Source of the DNA: Sialis fuliginosa
Lineage: Eukaryota > Arthropoda > Insecta > Megaloptera > Sialidae
Length of the DNA stretch: 64,000 nucleotides
Assembly: GCA_961205875.1 (NCBI GenBank)
Contig: OY540817.1
Location: 13,117,001 to 13,181,000, forward strand
Direction of reading: 5' to 3'
Positions 26,552-38,100 of this stretch are shown piece by piece. Below the pieces are notes generated by a model that was not told the DNA's origin, made no database searches, and saw only the letters and a program-made list of their open reading frames with translations. The position numbers and the translations under genes were made by a program. The number at the start of each line of letters is the position of its first letter. The first letter of the stretch is position 1.

Positions 26552-29500
26552 CTATCGTTGAGTTCTTCTTATAGCTTTCTTCATTCTGCGCTGTGGGCCA
26601 ACGGTACTTCCAGTTGTGGTTGAGCTGCTATAAAATGAATTATCCATCATTCCGTATAGTCACCTCATTTTATAACTGTTCGTTTTAATATTGGCAAAAC
26701 TTTTTTACATACACTATGGTTAATGACCTTTTAAAAATTCCAAGACTTTTCCAAGTATGTTGGTCACCCTGAGATAACACCGTGCATATATTATTTAAAA
26801 GATACTTACGCAAATGCAGAGGTTCCTCTATCAGCTGTGAAACTGAGCACAGGTTTGTTGTTAGGATCAAAAGCGGGAGAAGCTGTTTGATTCATCGATC
26901 CAAACGAAAATCCTCCGGAAACAATAGGCTCTGACTACACACGCACGCACAAAATATAAAGTTAGTGTAAAAAATAAAAATAAAACATAGTACATATTAG
27001 TGAGCAAAACACATTGCAAAATACATTAAATCAAGCACTACAAACAAAACTTGCAATAATTTGGTATTGTTGGATTTATTTTACACTTGGCTATTAAATA
27101 GTCTCAATTCTATGAACATAGTTTATGGAGTACATATATACAAGCTCATTCTATGTATTTTATAGTTTTATATCAATATTTCTGTAATTAATTATTTTAA
27201 AATAGTTTAACGTAATCTCTATCACAACAAATTCTAAAATAACCAGAGATTATCACAATAATTGTAACATAGAATAATTTACATGTGCATATTTGAGATG
27301 TGTAATTAATGAATCATTTTAGTCAACAAACAGATTATGTTCTTAGCGTGTTCATATTTCTGTGACTGGCCACAAACAGTCTAGTACTACATTATTAAAC
27401 GAGCTGTTCAAAAGCTGTGAAAAACTTATAGGAAATTAATACGAGATATAAAGTTGAATAATTTTTTGTTTTATAAAAAATAAGAACTTTTCGAGCTTTA
27501 TATAATAAGACCAAAATTATTGTCCATGTTAGTTAAAAAAATTAAAAATACAACCTCAAAAGTAAAAAAATAAAACACATACCTTTGTCGGTCCAACTCC
27601 AAATGGTTTAGCAGAATTTTCATTTGAATTAGCAGCACCAAAATTAAAAACAGGCATATTTGCTGCCGTAGAAGCAAAAGATGAATTCTGCGTCTGACTA
27701 GTCGAGGGGGTCTCCGTTTTGGGAGCTCCAAAAGTGAAAATTGAGGGCGCTGGCTTTCCAAACTGGAACGTTTGTCCTTGAGCGGGCGCCTCAAATGGAA
27801 CAGGATTGAACTTAAATCCTGAGGACTTTACTTCTTGTGAATTAAAAGTTGATAAACCGTTTGGTACGGTTGAGGATTGTTGATGTTCAGGAGGTTTCAT
27901 TTCAAACATGTTCTTAGGATTTGTATTACTTAGGACTTTGTTATCAGAAAAGGTAGAACTTGACCCAAAATTCAGTGAAGGTATTCCATTATTTGGTTTG
28001 AATTCAAACTTTGAACTGGAGAAACCTGCAAGAATAAAAAATAATAATTTATATATGTATATCTTGAAGTAAGTAAAATGATTTTAAACATTTAATACAT
28101 TTAAAAGAAACTTACAAGTTTTATTAGTTAAGTCATTTTGTGCAGGGCTCGAGAATGTTGAAAATCCAGGCAGATCTGCAAGTTTTTGTGTGCTCTTTGT
28201 GGAATTATTTTCAGAAGCCGTACCACCAAAACCAAAAAGATATGGCGTGCCTGTATTGTTTGGTGAATTAAATGAAGAATTTGCAGGTTTTAATGAAAAT
28301 GATGGAACTGGAGCTGCAAGAACAGTATCATTAACTTTCCCAGTCTCAAAACTCGAAGGTTTTACAGCAGTTTGTTTTGAAGCAGGTACTCCAAACATTT
28401 CTACAGTTGTTTGCTCCTTTTTTGTTTGTGCTCCGAAAGTGAATCCTTCTGTAAGGGGACCGTTAGTCTGTTTAGCTCCAAAACTAAAATTTTCACTTTT
28501 AGATTCGTTCTTTTCTATCAAGTTACTTTCATTTCCTTTATTACCGAACATAAAATTATTATTTAAAGTTGCATTAGAATTGACTTTTCCAAATTTAAAT
28601 GAAGAAGCTGTAGGACCATTTTCCATTTTCTTTTCACTTTGTGATTCAATCTTTATTGGATTTGTTCCTGGTTTATTCGTACTGCAAGCTACACATTTAT
28701 CTACGTTGTTTTCATTTCGTATCATGCATCCAGTGCATTCCCAAGTATTAGGTTTTGGTTTAAATTTATCACCAAAACCATCACTTTTCAATGGACTTTT
28801 TACTTCGTTATTAGTTTTTTGTACACCAAATGTGAATCCTTGTGATTTTTGATCTGCTCCCAAACTTTTATTTGGTTGTGCTCCAAATACAAATCCATTC
28901 GATGGCTTGTCTACTTTATTAGTGTTATTTTCACTTGGTTTTGTGCCGAAAATAAAATTATTAACAGCACTAGGAGTGACTGAATTAACATCTACTTTAT
29001 CAATACCAAACTTGAATGTTGTTTGAGGTGGTGACTTAATAGTTGGTTTTAACTCAATCTTTGTACCTGGTTTACTAGTTTCACAACAAACACACTTTAA
29101 TTTTGTGGGTTCATTATAAACCATACAGCTTGGACACTCCCATTTTTTCTCATCTGATGCTTTATCAATTCCAAATTTAAATGTTGATTCAATTGGTTTA
29201 ATCGGTGTTTTCATATTAACTTTTTCACCAGGTTTAACTGCTTCACAACAAACACATTTTAGTTTTGATGGTTCGTTGTAAACCATACAACTTGGGCATT
29301 CCCATTTTTTTTCTTCTGTACTTTTATCTACTTTGTCAATACCAAATTTAAATGCCATTCCAGTTTGTGGAATTGTTGGCATTTTTAAATCGACTTTTTC
29401 ACCAGGTTTAGCAGTTTCACAACAAACACATTTTAGTTTTGAAGGTTCGTTGTAAACCATACAACTTGGGCATTCCCATTTTTTTCCTTCAGCACTTTTA

Positions 29501-32500
29501 TCGACTTTGTCAATTCCAAATTTAAATGCCGTCCCAGTCGGTTCAATTGTTGAAACTTTTGTATCAACTTTTACACCAGGTTTAACAGTTTCACAACAAA
29601 CGCATTTTAATTTTAACGGTTCGTTGTAAACCATACAACTTGGGCATTCCCACTTCTTTTCTTCTGTCTTTTTTATATTTGATGGATTTTCAGCATTGCA
29701 TGCTACACATTTATCAGCATTTACTTTATTACGGATCATACAAACCTTGCATTCCCAAGTATCAGACTGCGGTTTGAATTTATCTCCGAACCCATAACCA
29801 GTAACTACTTTGTTCTCAAGTATGGATACATTTTTTGGATTGGTTGTTCCAGGTTTTGACGTGGTACAAGCGCTACATTTTAAATCACTGTTGTTATTAC
29901 GAACCATACATGAAGGGCATTCCCATTTATCTGTAGTAAGTTTAAATTTGTCCCCAAAACTATTCTTTGATTCAACCGTTAAAACTGTTTTTGAATCACT
30001 ACGAACTGTTTCACAGGCTACGCACTTTAGAGCGTCTACTTTATTTCGGATTAAACACGTTTTACATTCCCATGTATTAGATGCAGGTTTAAATTTGTCT
30101 AAAAGGTTATCGTTTTTGTTCGATACATTTTTCACTTTCTCATTTGTATTTTGTTGCGATGAATTAAATGTAAATTTATTATCGGGCTTTTCGATCACAA
30201 TTGTTTTATCATCTAAATGCTTATTATTGTCTGTGTTCACATATAACGGTTTACTGAAAACGAAATTATTTATCGAAGTTACAGATTTAAAACCATTACT
30301 ATCTAATAATATCGGGCGCGAAAACTCAAAACACGATTTTTTAACATTATCTGTATTTCTTGTAACTGTTTCAACTTTCTTTTCATTTTGTTTTACTTTA
30401 CAAATACTACTTTTAGTTTCGTTCATTTTCGGTTCAGGTTTATTTGGGAAAAGAAAATCGAACTTCGGAAGAGTTGTTATAGGTAGAGCGATATCCGGCA
30501 ATTTAACTTCTTCAACAGCTTCCAGTTCTTTCTCTGGTCGCACTTTTGATAACTTCGTCTTGATTTTTCGAGAAGTGTTTTTATTGTTGTTATCCATATT
30601 GCTCTTATCGTCCGTTGTTATTCTGTAAACAGTTTGTCTTGCACTTTCTGTACTCTGACGAATCCGTTCAATGTGTTTCATACGTAATACGTCTGAGACA
30701 GAAGGGACGCACAGAGGTGGTCGGGAATATGGTGTTGTGGTTCTGGTAGGCTTGCGAGCTTCTGTTGGAGGCGATGAGAAATGCTCCAAAGTATTTAAAA
30801 TACGTCGAGCTGTCTGACTTAACCCCGTTGAAGACCTTGCGGTTGTTGTTGTTTGAACCCGCTTAAAAATAAATAAATGTTATAGAGCTGCTATTACAAA
30901 AAATATCAACCAAGTTCAAGTTAAAGTGAAACATTATCTATAAGTGTTATGTTGTCTGTAGATTGATCATATGATTTATTATTCAATGAAATTATGTATT
31001 AAAACTACCTACCTTGCTTAAATACATAGGCAACATAACACAACTAAAAGATAAACTTTCAATATATTATGGAATTATTCATAACAATAAAAATAAACAA
31101 AAACTATTTTTAAATTATTGTCTGCAATTCATATTCATATCATACCTGATTCCGATAATATCATTATTATTTTTACAGTACAATAGATGTTTATTCAATA
31201 CCTTATAATCTTATATTTATTTAAATATCATATTTATTAAAACATCATTTCATAAATATCTAATGTGCTCTGTTTATATAGAAATATTTTAATACACATT
31301 CATGGAATTTATTTACATTATGCACTAGGTGGAACGAAAAACTATATTTTTTCAAATATTCGAATGCATAATGCACAATATTTACCTATTTGTATCCTAA
31401 AAACACCTATCAAAGGAATTTGTAACTAAATATTATTGTCAGGTAGTGCAACAATCATCTTTATAAGAAATAAACAAATTAGGGTGTTATATTTCATAAA
31501 TAATTTTTAAAAACGACGCTTATTTTTGTTTTATACAAAAAAAATATGCTCATTTTGAGAGTATTTTTAAAACAATTACTGCAGTGAATCTTTTAACTTA
31601 TATATTATCTCAAAAATACTTAACTGCTCTATAATTTACATTACTTGGCATTTAAATATTTTTTTCCGTTACCTAGATATAATGCCCTATATATGTTAAT
31701 TTTTTTTAAAGATGATATACAATTACAAATTCCTATCATAAGTTTTATTTTTGGTGTCAATAGACAAATATTAATATTAATTTAAATCGATTAAAATACA
31801 GATGAGTTTTTATTTCATTACGTTTTAATGAGTTTTGATACAACAGAGCTCAGCAGTAAAATAAAGTAATATCGTGGTTGTTTGATAGAAAATAAAACTT
31901 CAAGAAGTAGGTATCATCATCTGTTTCAAATAGTATAAACCTACATATAGAACAAATGGGTAATAATTAAAATAAACATTTGAAAATATATTTACATAAA
32001 ATAATACAAGATCCATGAATATGCTCATCAAAAACTATTCACGTAAGTGATAATTATAGGGACAAAATCAAATATTTACCTGTATAGGTGTTATATTTCT
32101 TCTAATTGGTGTTCGATATGCAGAAGCACCTCCAAATGCAGTTCTTCCTTGATAGAAAGGTGAATGAACCTTTTTTTCACTTGATAACGTACGATCGACC
32201 AAAGAAGAAGGACTAAATGATGGTTGTTGAGGTGACAAATATGAAAACAATGAACGGGAAGAATTGTTCAACCGACTTGTTGATAAAAATTTATTATATG
32301 AAGTATTTATTTTCGGAAGTGATGCAGAACCAGCTAAAAACAACATAAATAAGTTGTGTAAAATAAAAAGGAAAAAGAAATATTAAATTTACCTTCAGAA
32401 TTATTTGTGCTACAGTTGCTTAAAACCTCTGGTAATTTTTCAGTTTCACTTTTTTCAGATTCTACATTACTTTGACTCTCCCACGTTTTGCTATTTTTCT

Positions 32501-33095
32501 GTAATCCAGATGGGCCTGCTACTTCGTTATCAAACCTATAAGGATGTCCATTCATTTTAGCTTGTGGGACCTCTGTGTTCGGTGCACTGCTACACTCCGC
32601 ATTACAGCTCCGTGAAAATAACGGCGTTCTATCACTATAAGGTATTGGTTGTGGGTTGATAGGCACCTCGTTTCCTCGTGCTCGCTTTGGAGGAGAGTGA
32701 ACTTCCAATAAATCGTTAGAATCTGATTCACGACGACGTGAAACTTGTATGGGTAACCATTTACTCAATGATGTGGGTAGAATGTCAGATACACGAGACG
32801 TTATTCTCTGCACAAGTGACTAAAACAAAATATCAATATAAAAATGACACTGAATTAATAGCAAAATCACATGACCACAATTCAAGGATCTATTGTGAAA
32901 GACCCAAATAAATATTTAATGTTGACATGAAAACATTCAAATTATATACACAGCCACAATGATAAGTTATGTCAAAATAAAAACCGTGTGTGGTCAAATT
33001 TTAGGTGGTTAGTGCGCGCCAAACAATTTTTTACGTACATTATCGAGGTTAGATGACGTTGAATTTAAATTATGACCTCCTTGATTATCACCCAT
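26552..33095 (-). CDS. Nup153: Nuclear pore protein Nup153, complete, 7 exons
   Basis: Nup153 is a nuclear-basket FG nucleoporin. It anchors the basket and binds transport factors and Ran. Exons, in coding order: 33039-33095, 32393-32819, 32080-32333, 28116-30861, 27583-28025, 26810-26934, 26552-26627. All junctions have GT/AG sites and matching phases, giving 4128 nt (1375 residues plus stop; human Nup153 is about 1475). The N-terminus carries the amphipathic segment (SLVQRITSRVSDILPTSL) typical of the membrane- and pore-targeting region. Exon 4 opens with RVQTTTTARSSTGLSQTARR, the conserved motif before the zinc-finger region. Eight RanBP2-type fingers (W-x-C-x2-C-x10-C-x2-C) follow at about residues 505-980. 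FG repeats (FKFG, FTFG, FNFG) are interspersed and continue to the end, which closes with the basic tail MKKAIRRTQR. The start ATG was chosen because it alone opens a frame that joins exon 2 in phase. Confidence 0.95.
28116..30861 (-). CDS. Nup153: Nup153 exon 4: zinc-finger and FG exon
   Basis: This 2746-bp exon holds all eight zinc fingers. Approximate Trp positions are residues 507, 558, 614, 649, 707, 765, 820 and 952. Fingers 1, 3 and 8 share the TWEC...CMIRN/CLIRN type, finger 2 is intermediate, and fingers 4-7 are the near-identical KKWECPSCMVYNEP type. The linkers carry FGDKFKP or FKFGIDK motifs, so FG units and fingers alternate. The acceptor precedes 30861 and the donor (ACTT then GTAAGT) follows 28116. 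Long open frames on the plus strand here (28190-28852 and 29810-30628) are antisense shadows. Confidence 0.95.
29015..29690 (-). repeat. Tandem array of four zinc-finger units in Nup153
   Basis: Four copies of a unit of about 160-175 bp lie in tandem; the finger cores start near 29654, 29480, 29306 and 29141. Each unit encodes KKWECPSCMVYNEP-x-KLKCVCCE followed by a linker with FKFGID. The near-identity at DNA level indicates recent internal duplication or homogenisation. Confidence 0.9.
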
Positions 33096-33430
33096 AATTG
33101 CACTTTACATTTTACACTTTTAAAACATTAAAATTTCATTATTTTATAACGCTATAGAACATCTTTTCATTACTTTTTAATCATAAATACAATAGTGAAA
33201 AATGGCTAACGATGGACATGCGTGGTCTACTTGTGGTCTACTTCAACATGTTGTGTGCTACCAAATTATTTCTCTACTTTTGAAGAATTGCTATCTTTGT
33301 TACATACACTACCATTTAATTTATAAAATGAAATCGAGCGAGAGTGTAACAGGTGTACCAAATGTACCATTTTTGGAATATGTTCTATGAAATTCAATTT
33401 ATGTATGTGTCATATACATATAGTATGTAT

Positions 33431-34481
33431 CATAGACATAGAGAATGGACAGTGCATTCTGTATTAACTCAATGGTGTAACATCTGTTCAAAAAAGGAGA
33501 GAGAGATTCAGTGTAGTTTGGAACATAGACATCATAGACATAGAGTTACACAGTTATTCCAAATCTGTTTCTATCTCTTTCTTTTGACACGGTTCTGTGT
33601 TCGAGTCAGATGCCTGGTCCACAAATCACATATAATATAGATAATCAGCTCTTATGGCAATCATTGGTTACTCTTGGAAATACGAAAGGGGCAAGGGGAA
33701 TGCACGGTCTAGTTATTTTCATGAGCTACGTTGGTAAAACTGTGCCCGTTTACTGGGAAGTTGACAGTTATTTGAAATGTATATTTGTTGCAAAAGTGTT
33801 AAACGTTATGAAGACGTGTTGTAGTTGTTTGTGTAGTGTTTTCTAATTTAAAGATATTTTTCTGTGTTATCGAGATTTTAAAGTATTATACCTATTTCAA
33901 TTTATATTCAAAAGTGTTTTTAGATAGTATTGAAAAAAGTAAAAGTTTGGTGTTAAATCTGTTACAGTGTCAATGCAATAATAATTTAAATATGTATTCT
34001 TAGTTTGTGCAGACATCAATTTATTTATTTATTGTAGTATTGATAGTTATAGGTAGTAGGTAGCATTCCTACATTTTAAAATTAGTAACAGATTTAATAT
34101 CATATACATTTGTTAATGTAATGGATAGATATTTAACATGCAGTAATGTGACTCTATATAGTGATGCATATTTTATAAGAAACTGTATAGTTGTAAATAA
34201 TTTAAAAAAATATATATATATTATTGTAAAATTCAAAATAATGTATATTATATAAATAAATCGATAACTTTGTTAAAGTTAAATTGCTTTTTATTGTTTT
34301 TACCTTTCTATTTGAAATTAAAAATAAGTACAAATATTATGCATAGTAGGCAACACGCATAACAAACCTTTTCACCCCTCCTGTCGTATTTTGACCCCCT
34401 CGCCTATGTTCGAACTTGGGAGTGTATAATACTATGGTAGCTGACTATGATTTGTGGCCTGGTCCATTCTCTATGTCTATG
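33431..34481. mobile_element. hAT-like insertion upstream of Nup153
   Basis: The ends carry the perfect 20-bp inverted repeat CATAGACATAGAGAATGGAC. The element is flanked by the identical octamer gtatgtat at 33423-33430 and 34482-34489. An 8-bp target duplication fits the hAT superfamily, though this octamer is low-complexity and could match by chance. The element is 1051 bp. Its short open frames show no transposase motif, so it is non-autonomous. A partial internal copy of the terminal motif occurs near 33521-33547. It starts about 340 bp upstream of the Nup153 ATG. Confidence 0.75.
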
Positions 34482-34783
34482 GTATGTATGTATATTTAAA
34501 TTTTGAAAATAATAAAATTTGTATTCAACAATCAAAAAATATTATTTTTTAAATCATTTTTATTGAAAGTAGTTTTTTAAACATAAATATATTTATTTTA
34601 TTTATATGTATACATTTACAAAATCAATTATTTTAATTAAAAACAATAAACTACATATACATATATACTTATATAATTTGTATATCTAGTATATCTACTT
34701 CACACATTATGTAAAATTATATTAATACATTCATATAATAAAATTATCACTTATGCTTTATTTAAAACAATTAATTCAGACCA

Positions 34784-35100
34784 TTAAGGGAGAAACCTAC
34801 TGTGACTAGTCAAAAAATTGTTAATGTTTGGGAATTTTTTTCATAGGAAAAATATTAAAAATTTATAGTTATGTCTCGATGTGACGACTGGAACCAGGTC
34901 GAAAAAAGTCGTTTAAAGAAAAACGCGTTTGAAGTTTTCTGAGGGTCATAACCAGCCGTGCTATACCTGGTCTCACTAAATTTACTGTAACTCAGGCAAT
35001 TTTTGGAGTTTTAATTTTTTTTTACATATTTTTGAATGTGTATACTTAAAAAAATACATAAACATCGATTTTTTTCTTTCACAAAGGCTTTCTCCCTTAA
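34784..35100. mobile_element. TTAA-flanked MITE
   Basis: Bounded by TTAA on both sides, with inverted ends GGGAGAAACC and (complement of the right end) GGGAGAAAGCC. The TTAA target suggests a piggyBac-like mobiliser. It lies about 90 bp past the stop codon of receptor A, so it may be part of, or abut, that 3' UTR. Confidence 0.65.
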
Positions 35101-35125
35101 ATAAATAATAACTGGTAATATAATC

Positions 35126-35131
35126 TTTAAT
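35126..35131 (-). terminator. Possible poly(A) signal of receptor A
   Basis: An ATTAAA hexamer on the minus strand lies about 60 nt after the stop codon at 35191. It is just downstream of the end of the MITE at 34784-35100, on the gene side. Confidence 0.3.
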
Positions 35132-35190
35132 AATAACAAATGTAACAATAGATTACATATTATAATTTAAAATACTGACTAATCATGCTT

Positions 35191-38100
35191 TCATTGTAAA
35201 GTTTTCTGACTACCTTGATCTTCTTCATCTTCAGTCATACTTTTATGTGATAAAACTGGCTTAGTCAACCCAGAACATCTGATCAGGAACTTAAGTTCAC
35301 TTATTAGTTCAGTTTTAAATGGCACTTTATTTTCATACGATCTAGTCATTGCACCATAGAGTAGTTCTATAAATGCAACAAGTGTCGATCCAAGAACACC
35401 AACGACTAAAACCAAGAATACACCTCCTACATTTGGGAGTCCAAGTTCATCAGCTTCTCCACTTGATTCTCCTTGCTGTAAAATAATTAATCCATTGTTA
35501 AATTAAATTAACCCTTAACCATCTACGTGCAGTCATAAAAATCACAAGTATTATTGTTTTTATTGTATCTCGATACAGTTGTATTATAGCAAGTGGTACC
35601 AGGTATCGCTTCACCAGGGCCTGAATTAGAAAAGGACCTGTTTTGACAAGGATGTAAAAGCATCACAAAGCGCTATGGCTGTCTTCTATATAATATGTAT
35701 TCAATTTTAAAAATTACTTTTTATTCTTATATAGATTTATCATTGTAGGTATGTACTATTATTCCAGCTGTAAAGCGAGTGTAAAATTTTCCTGGGGCCC
35801 ATTTTATATCCTGCATCAGAGTCCACACATCTCTATATAGCTATACTACTGTCTTAATAGATGTAAATACTAGATATTTGTTTGGTGTGCCCCTTTACCA
35901 ATGCACGGGTGATTAATGGCTTAAGTTAAAATCTAGGTCAGATAAATATATTTATATAAAAACTTACAGCACATGCACCACCTCCTCGTTTTTCTTTCCA
36001 CCACTTGTTTTTCAGTTGCGTTAATTTTCCTGATTCTTGCAACTTCAATACCGCTGTACTCAAAGCATTTCTATATGGTGCATCTGTAAAAAAAATTACA
36101 TAATTAAATTCAAAATAAATTTATCCCCTACTACATTCCTGGGCAACATTTATTAAAACATTAAATGTGATATTTTATATAAGTTTAATAATTTATTTAT
36201 TTTAACAGTCATTACCTTTTCTCATTGCTACCCCATATCCCTTGTCATCAAGTAAACCTCCTACTTGTGTTAAATCACAATTTCTTTCTGTGATGTATTC
36301 AATCGTAGTCGACTCCATTAAAAACGCATAATCAGTATTTTTCACACGGTTGACTCCTTCATCATTTGTTGCAGTAAAACGGGTTGGGTCTTCTATCATA
36401 TAGTCCCACATTTTTTGATAAGTAGAGTAATTTGAGTCCTTAAATATTAAAAAAATAAATATAAAATATAATTAATGTTAATTTATTCAATATAGTTATC
36501 ATAATAATTTACTTTGAAGAAACTAGCTGTAGAACCACCAACTTTAGCTCCATATTCAATAACTCTTTGGTTAGCTAAATCTTCTGCATTTTTTATTGGT
36601 GAAATTGTACTTTCTACCGTAAGACAAGCGGCTAAATTAGCAGTGTAAGATGATACCATAATAAGTGTAAAAAACCACCATATTCCTGCTACCATACGTG
36701 TTGACATGGCTCTGAAATAATTAAAAAATTATTAACAGAAATTACAGATATTTATTTTGGTTAAAATTAAGTGAAACTGTTTTTATCATATTTCAATGTA
36801 AATTTTGACTTACATCGGAGCAATTTCAGTACCTTGCTGCAACAAACTACCAACAGTAAACCATAGTGAATTTTTCATAGTAAATTGATTAAATAAAACT
36901 TCCGGTTCTTCAATACAGGGATACGGATTTGTCCATTCATACGGACTAATACGGCCCATAAAGAATAACAATAACGATACTCCTAAGTACGATACTCCTA
37001 AATAAAACCATACTTCGCTTGAAAATGGCGCCATGAATGTAAATAATTCTGGGGGCATTTTTCGTGGTTTTTTATATAATATACTAATTCCTGTAAAGAA
37101 AATTTATATATTATAGAACAATGTAGATTTGAATTTTTTATTTATATTAATCATATATATTACCTAAATTCATGAAAGGCATTGTAAAATCTACACCACT
37201 TTCTCTATCTGATGTTATAGTTAAATCAGTAACTGCAAGATCTGCCCTCTAATAAAAAAATATTGATTCATTAATTAATTTTAATCTATTAGTATTAAAA
37301 AAAGTTAAACATGTGAAACTTTGTAAAAAAAATTTAATTTAATTTACATACGTTTTCTCGTAGTTCTTTTATCATTCCGTTCCATTCTTTCGTTTCTTTA
37401 TTATAAGAACCATAAACACTGTCATGCTGGATTTTAAATGTATAATTAAAACCCAATATTAATGACATTTCATGAATTAGATCAATTCCAAATCCTTCAT
37501 ATTGATCATTACCACCCAGTTGTGCTGCAGAATCTTTTAACATTCCATATGGAGCAGTCTAAACATGTCAAATAAAAAATATAGATATATATAAAGTTAA
37601 ATATTAGAATACATATCTCTATTGAAAAATGATAGATTCCATTGAAAGGGATATATTTTTTCTTGGTTTCAGTTTTGGATATGGATTTTTATTACTTAGT
37701 ATTTGTTTTTGTACGCAGTTTGTCTTAGGCTTCGCATAACAAGTAGGAAACTGCTCGAAAGAATTATTTTGGATACGGTTTTAGTTCCAAAGTTTAGAAT
37801 AGTTTTGGAGATTAGATATTAGTTTTGGTTTCGGATATGATACTACTCCATAATATACCCTTCCTATCGGAATTTATCTTCGATTTTGATTTTAGTTAAT
37901 TTAACTTACTATAGCAGTAAGTACTCTGAAAGTTCTATTTTGCAAATTAATATCATCTGCTAAAACACTATGATATTGTTCTTCTCTTGTAAAATTAAGT
38001 CCTTCCGTAGAATTCCAAGTTCCTATTTTCTTCAAGCCAGTCATTGTCAATTCGACAATATCCAGTTCAAAATCACTGCGGTATCCTTTATTATCAAATT

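Noticed and set aside
28190..30628. Long plus-strand open frames opposite Nup153
   Set aside because: They are antisense shadows of the finger/FG exon, whose minus-strand reading has clear motifs and splice sites.
33202..33846. Small plus-strand open frames upstream of Nup153
   Set aside because: Mostly inside the hAT-like insertion; no conserved motif, so not called a divergent gene.
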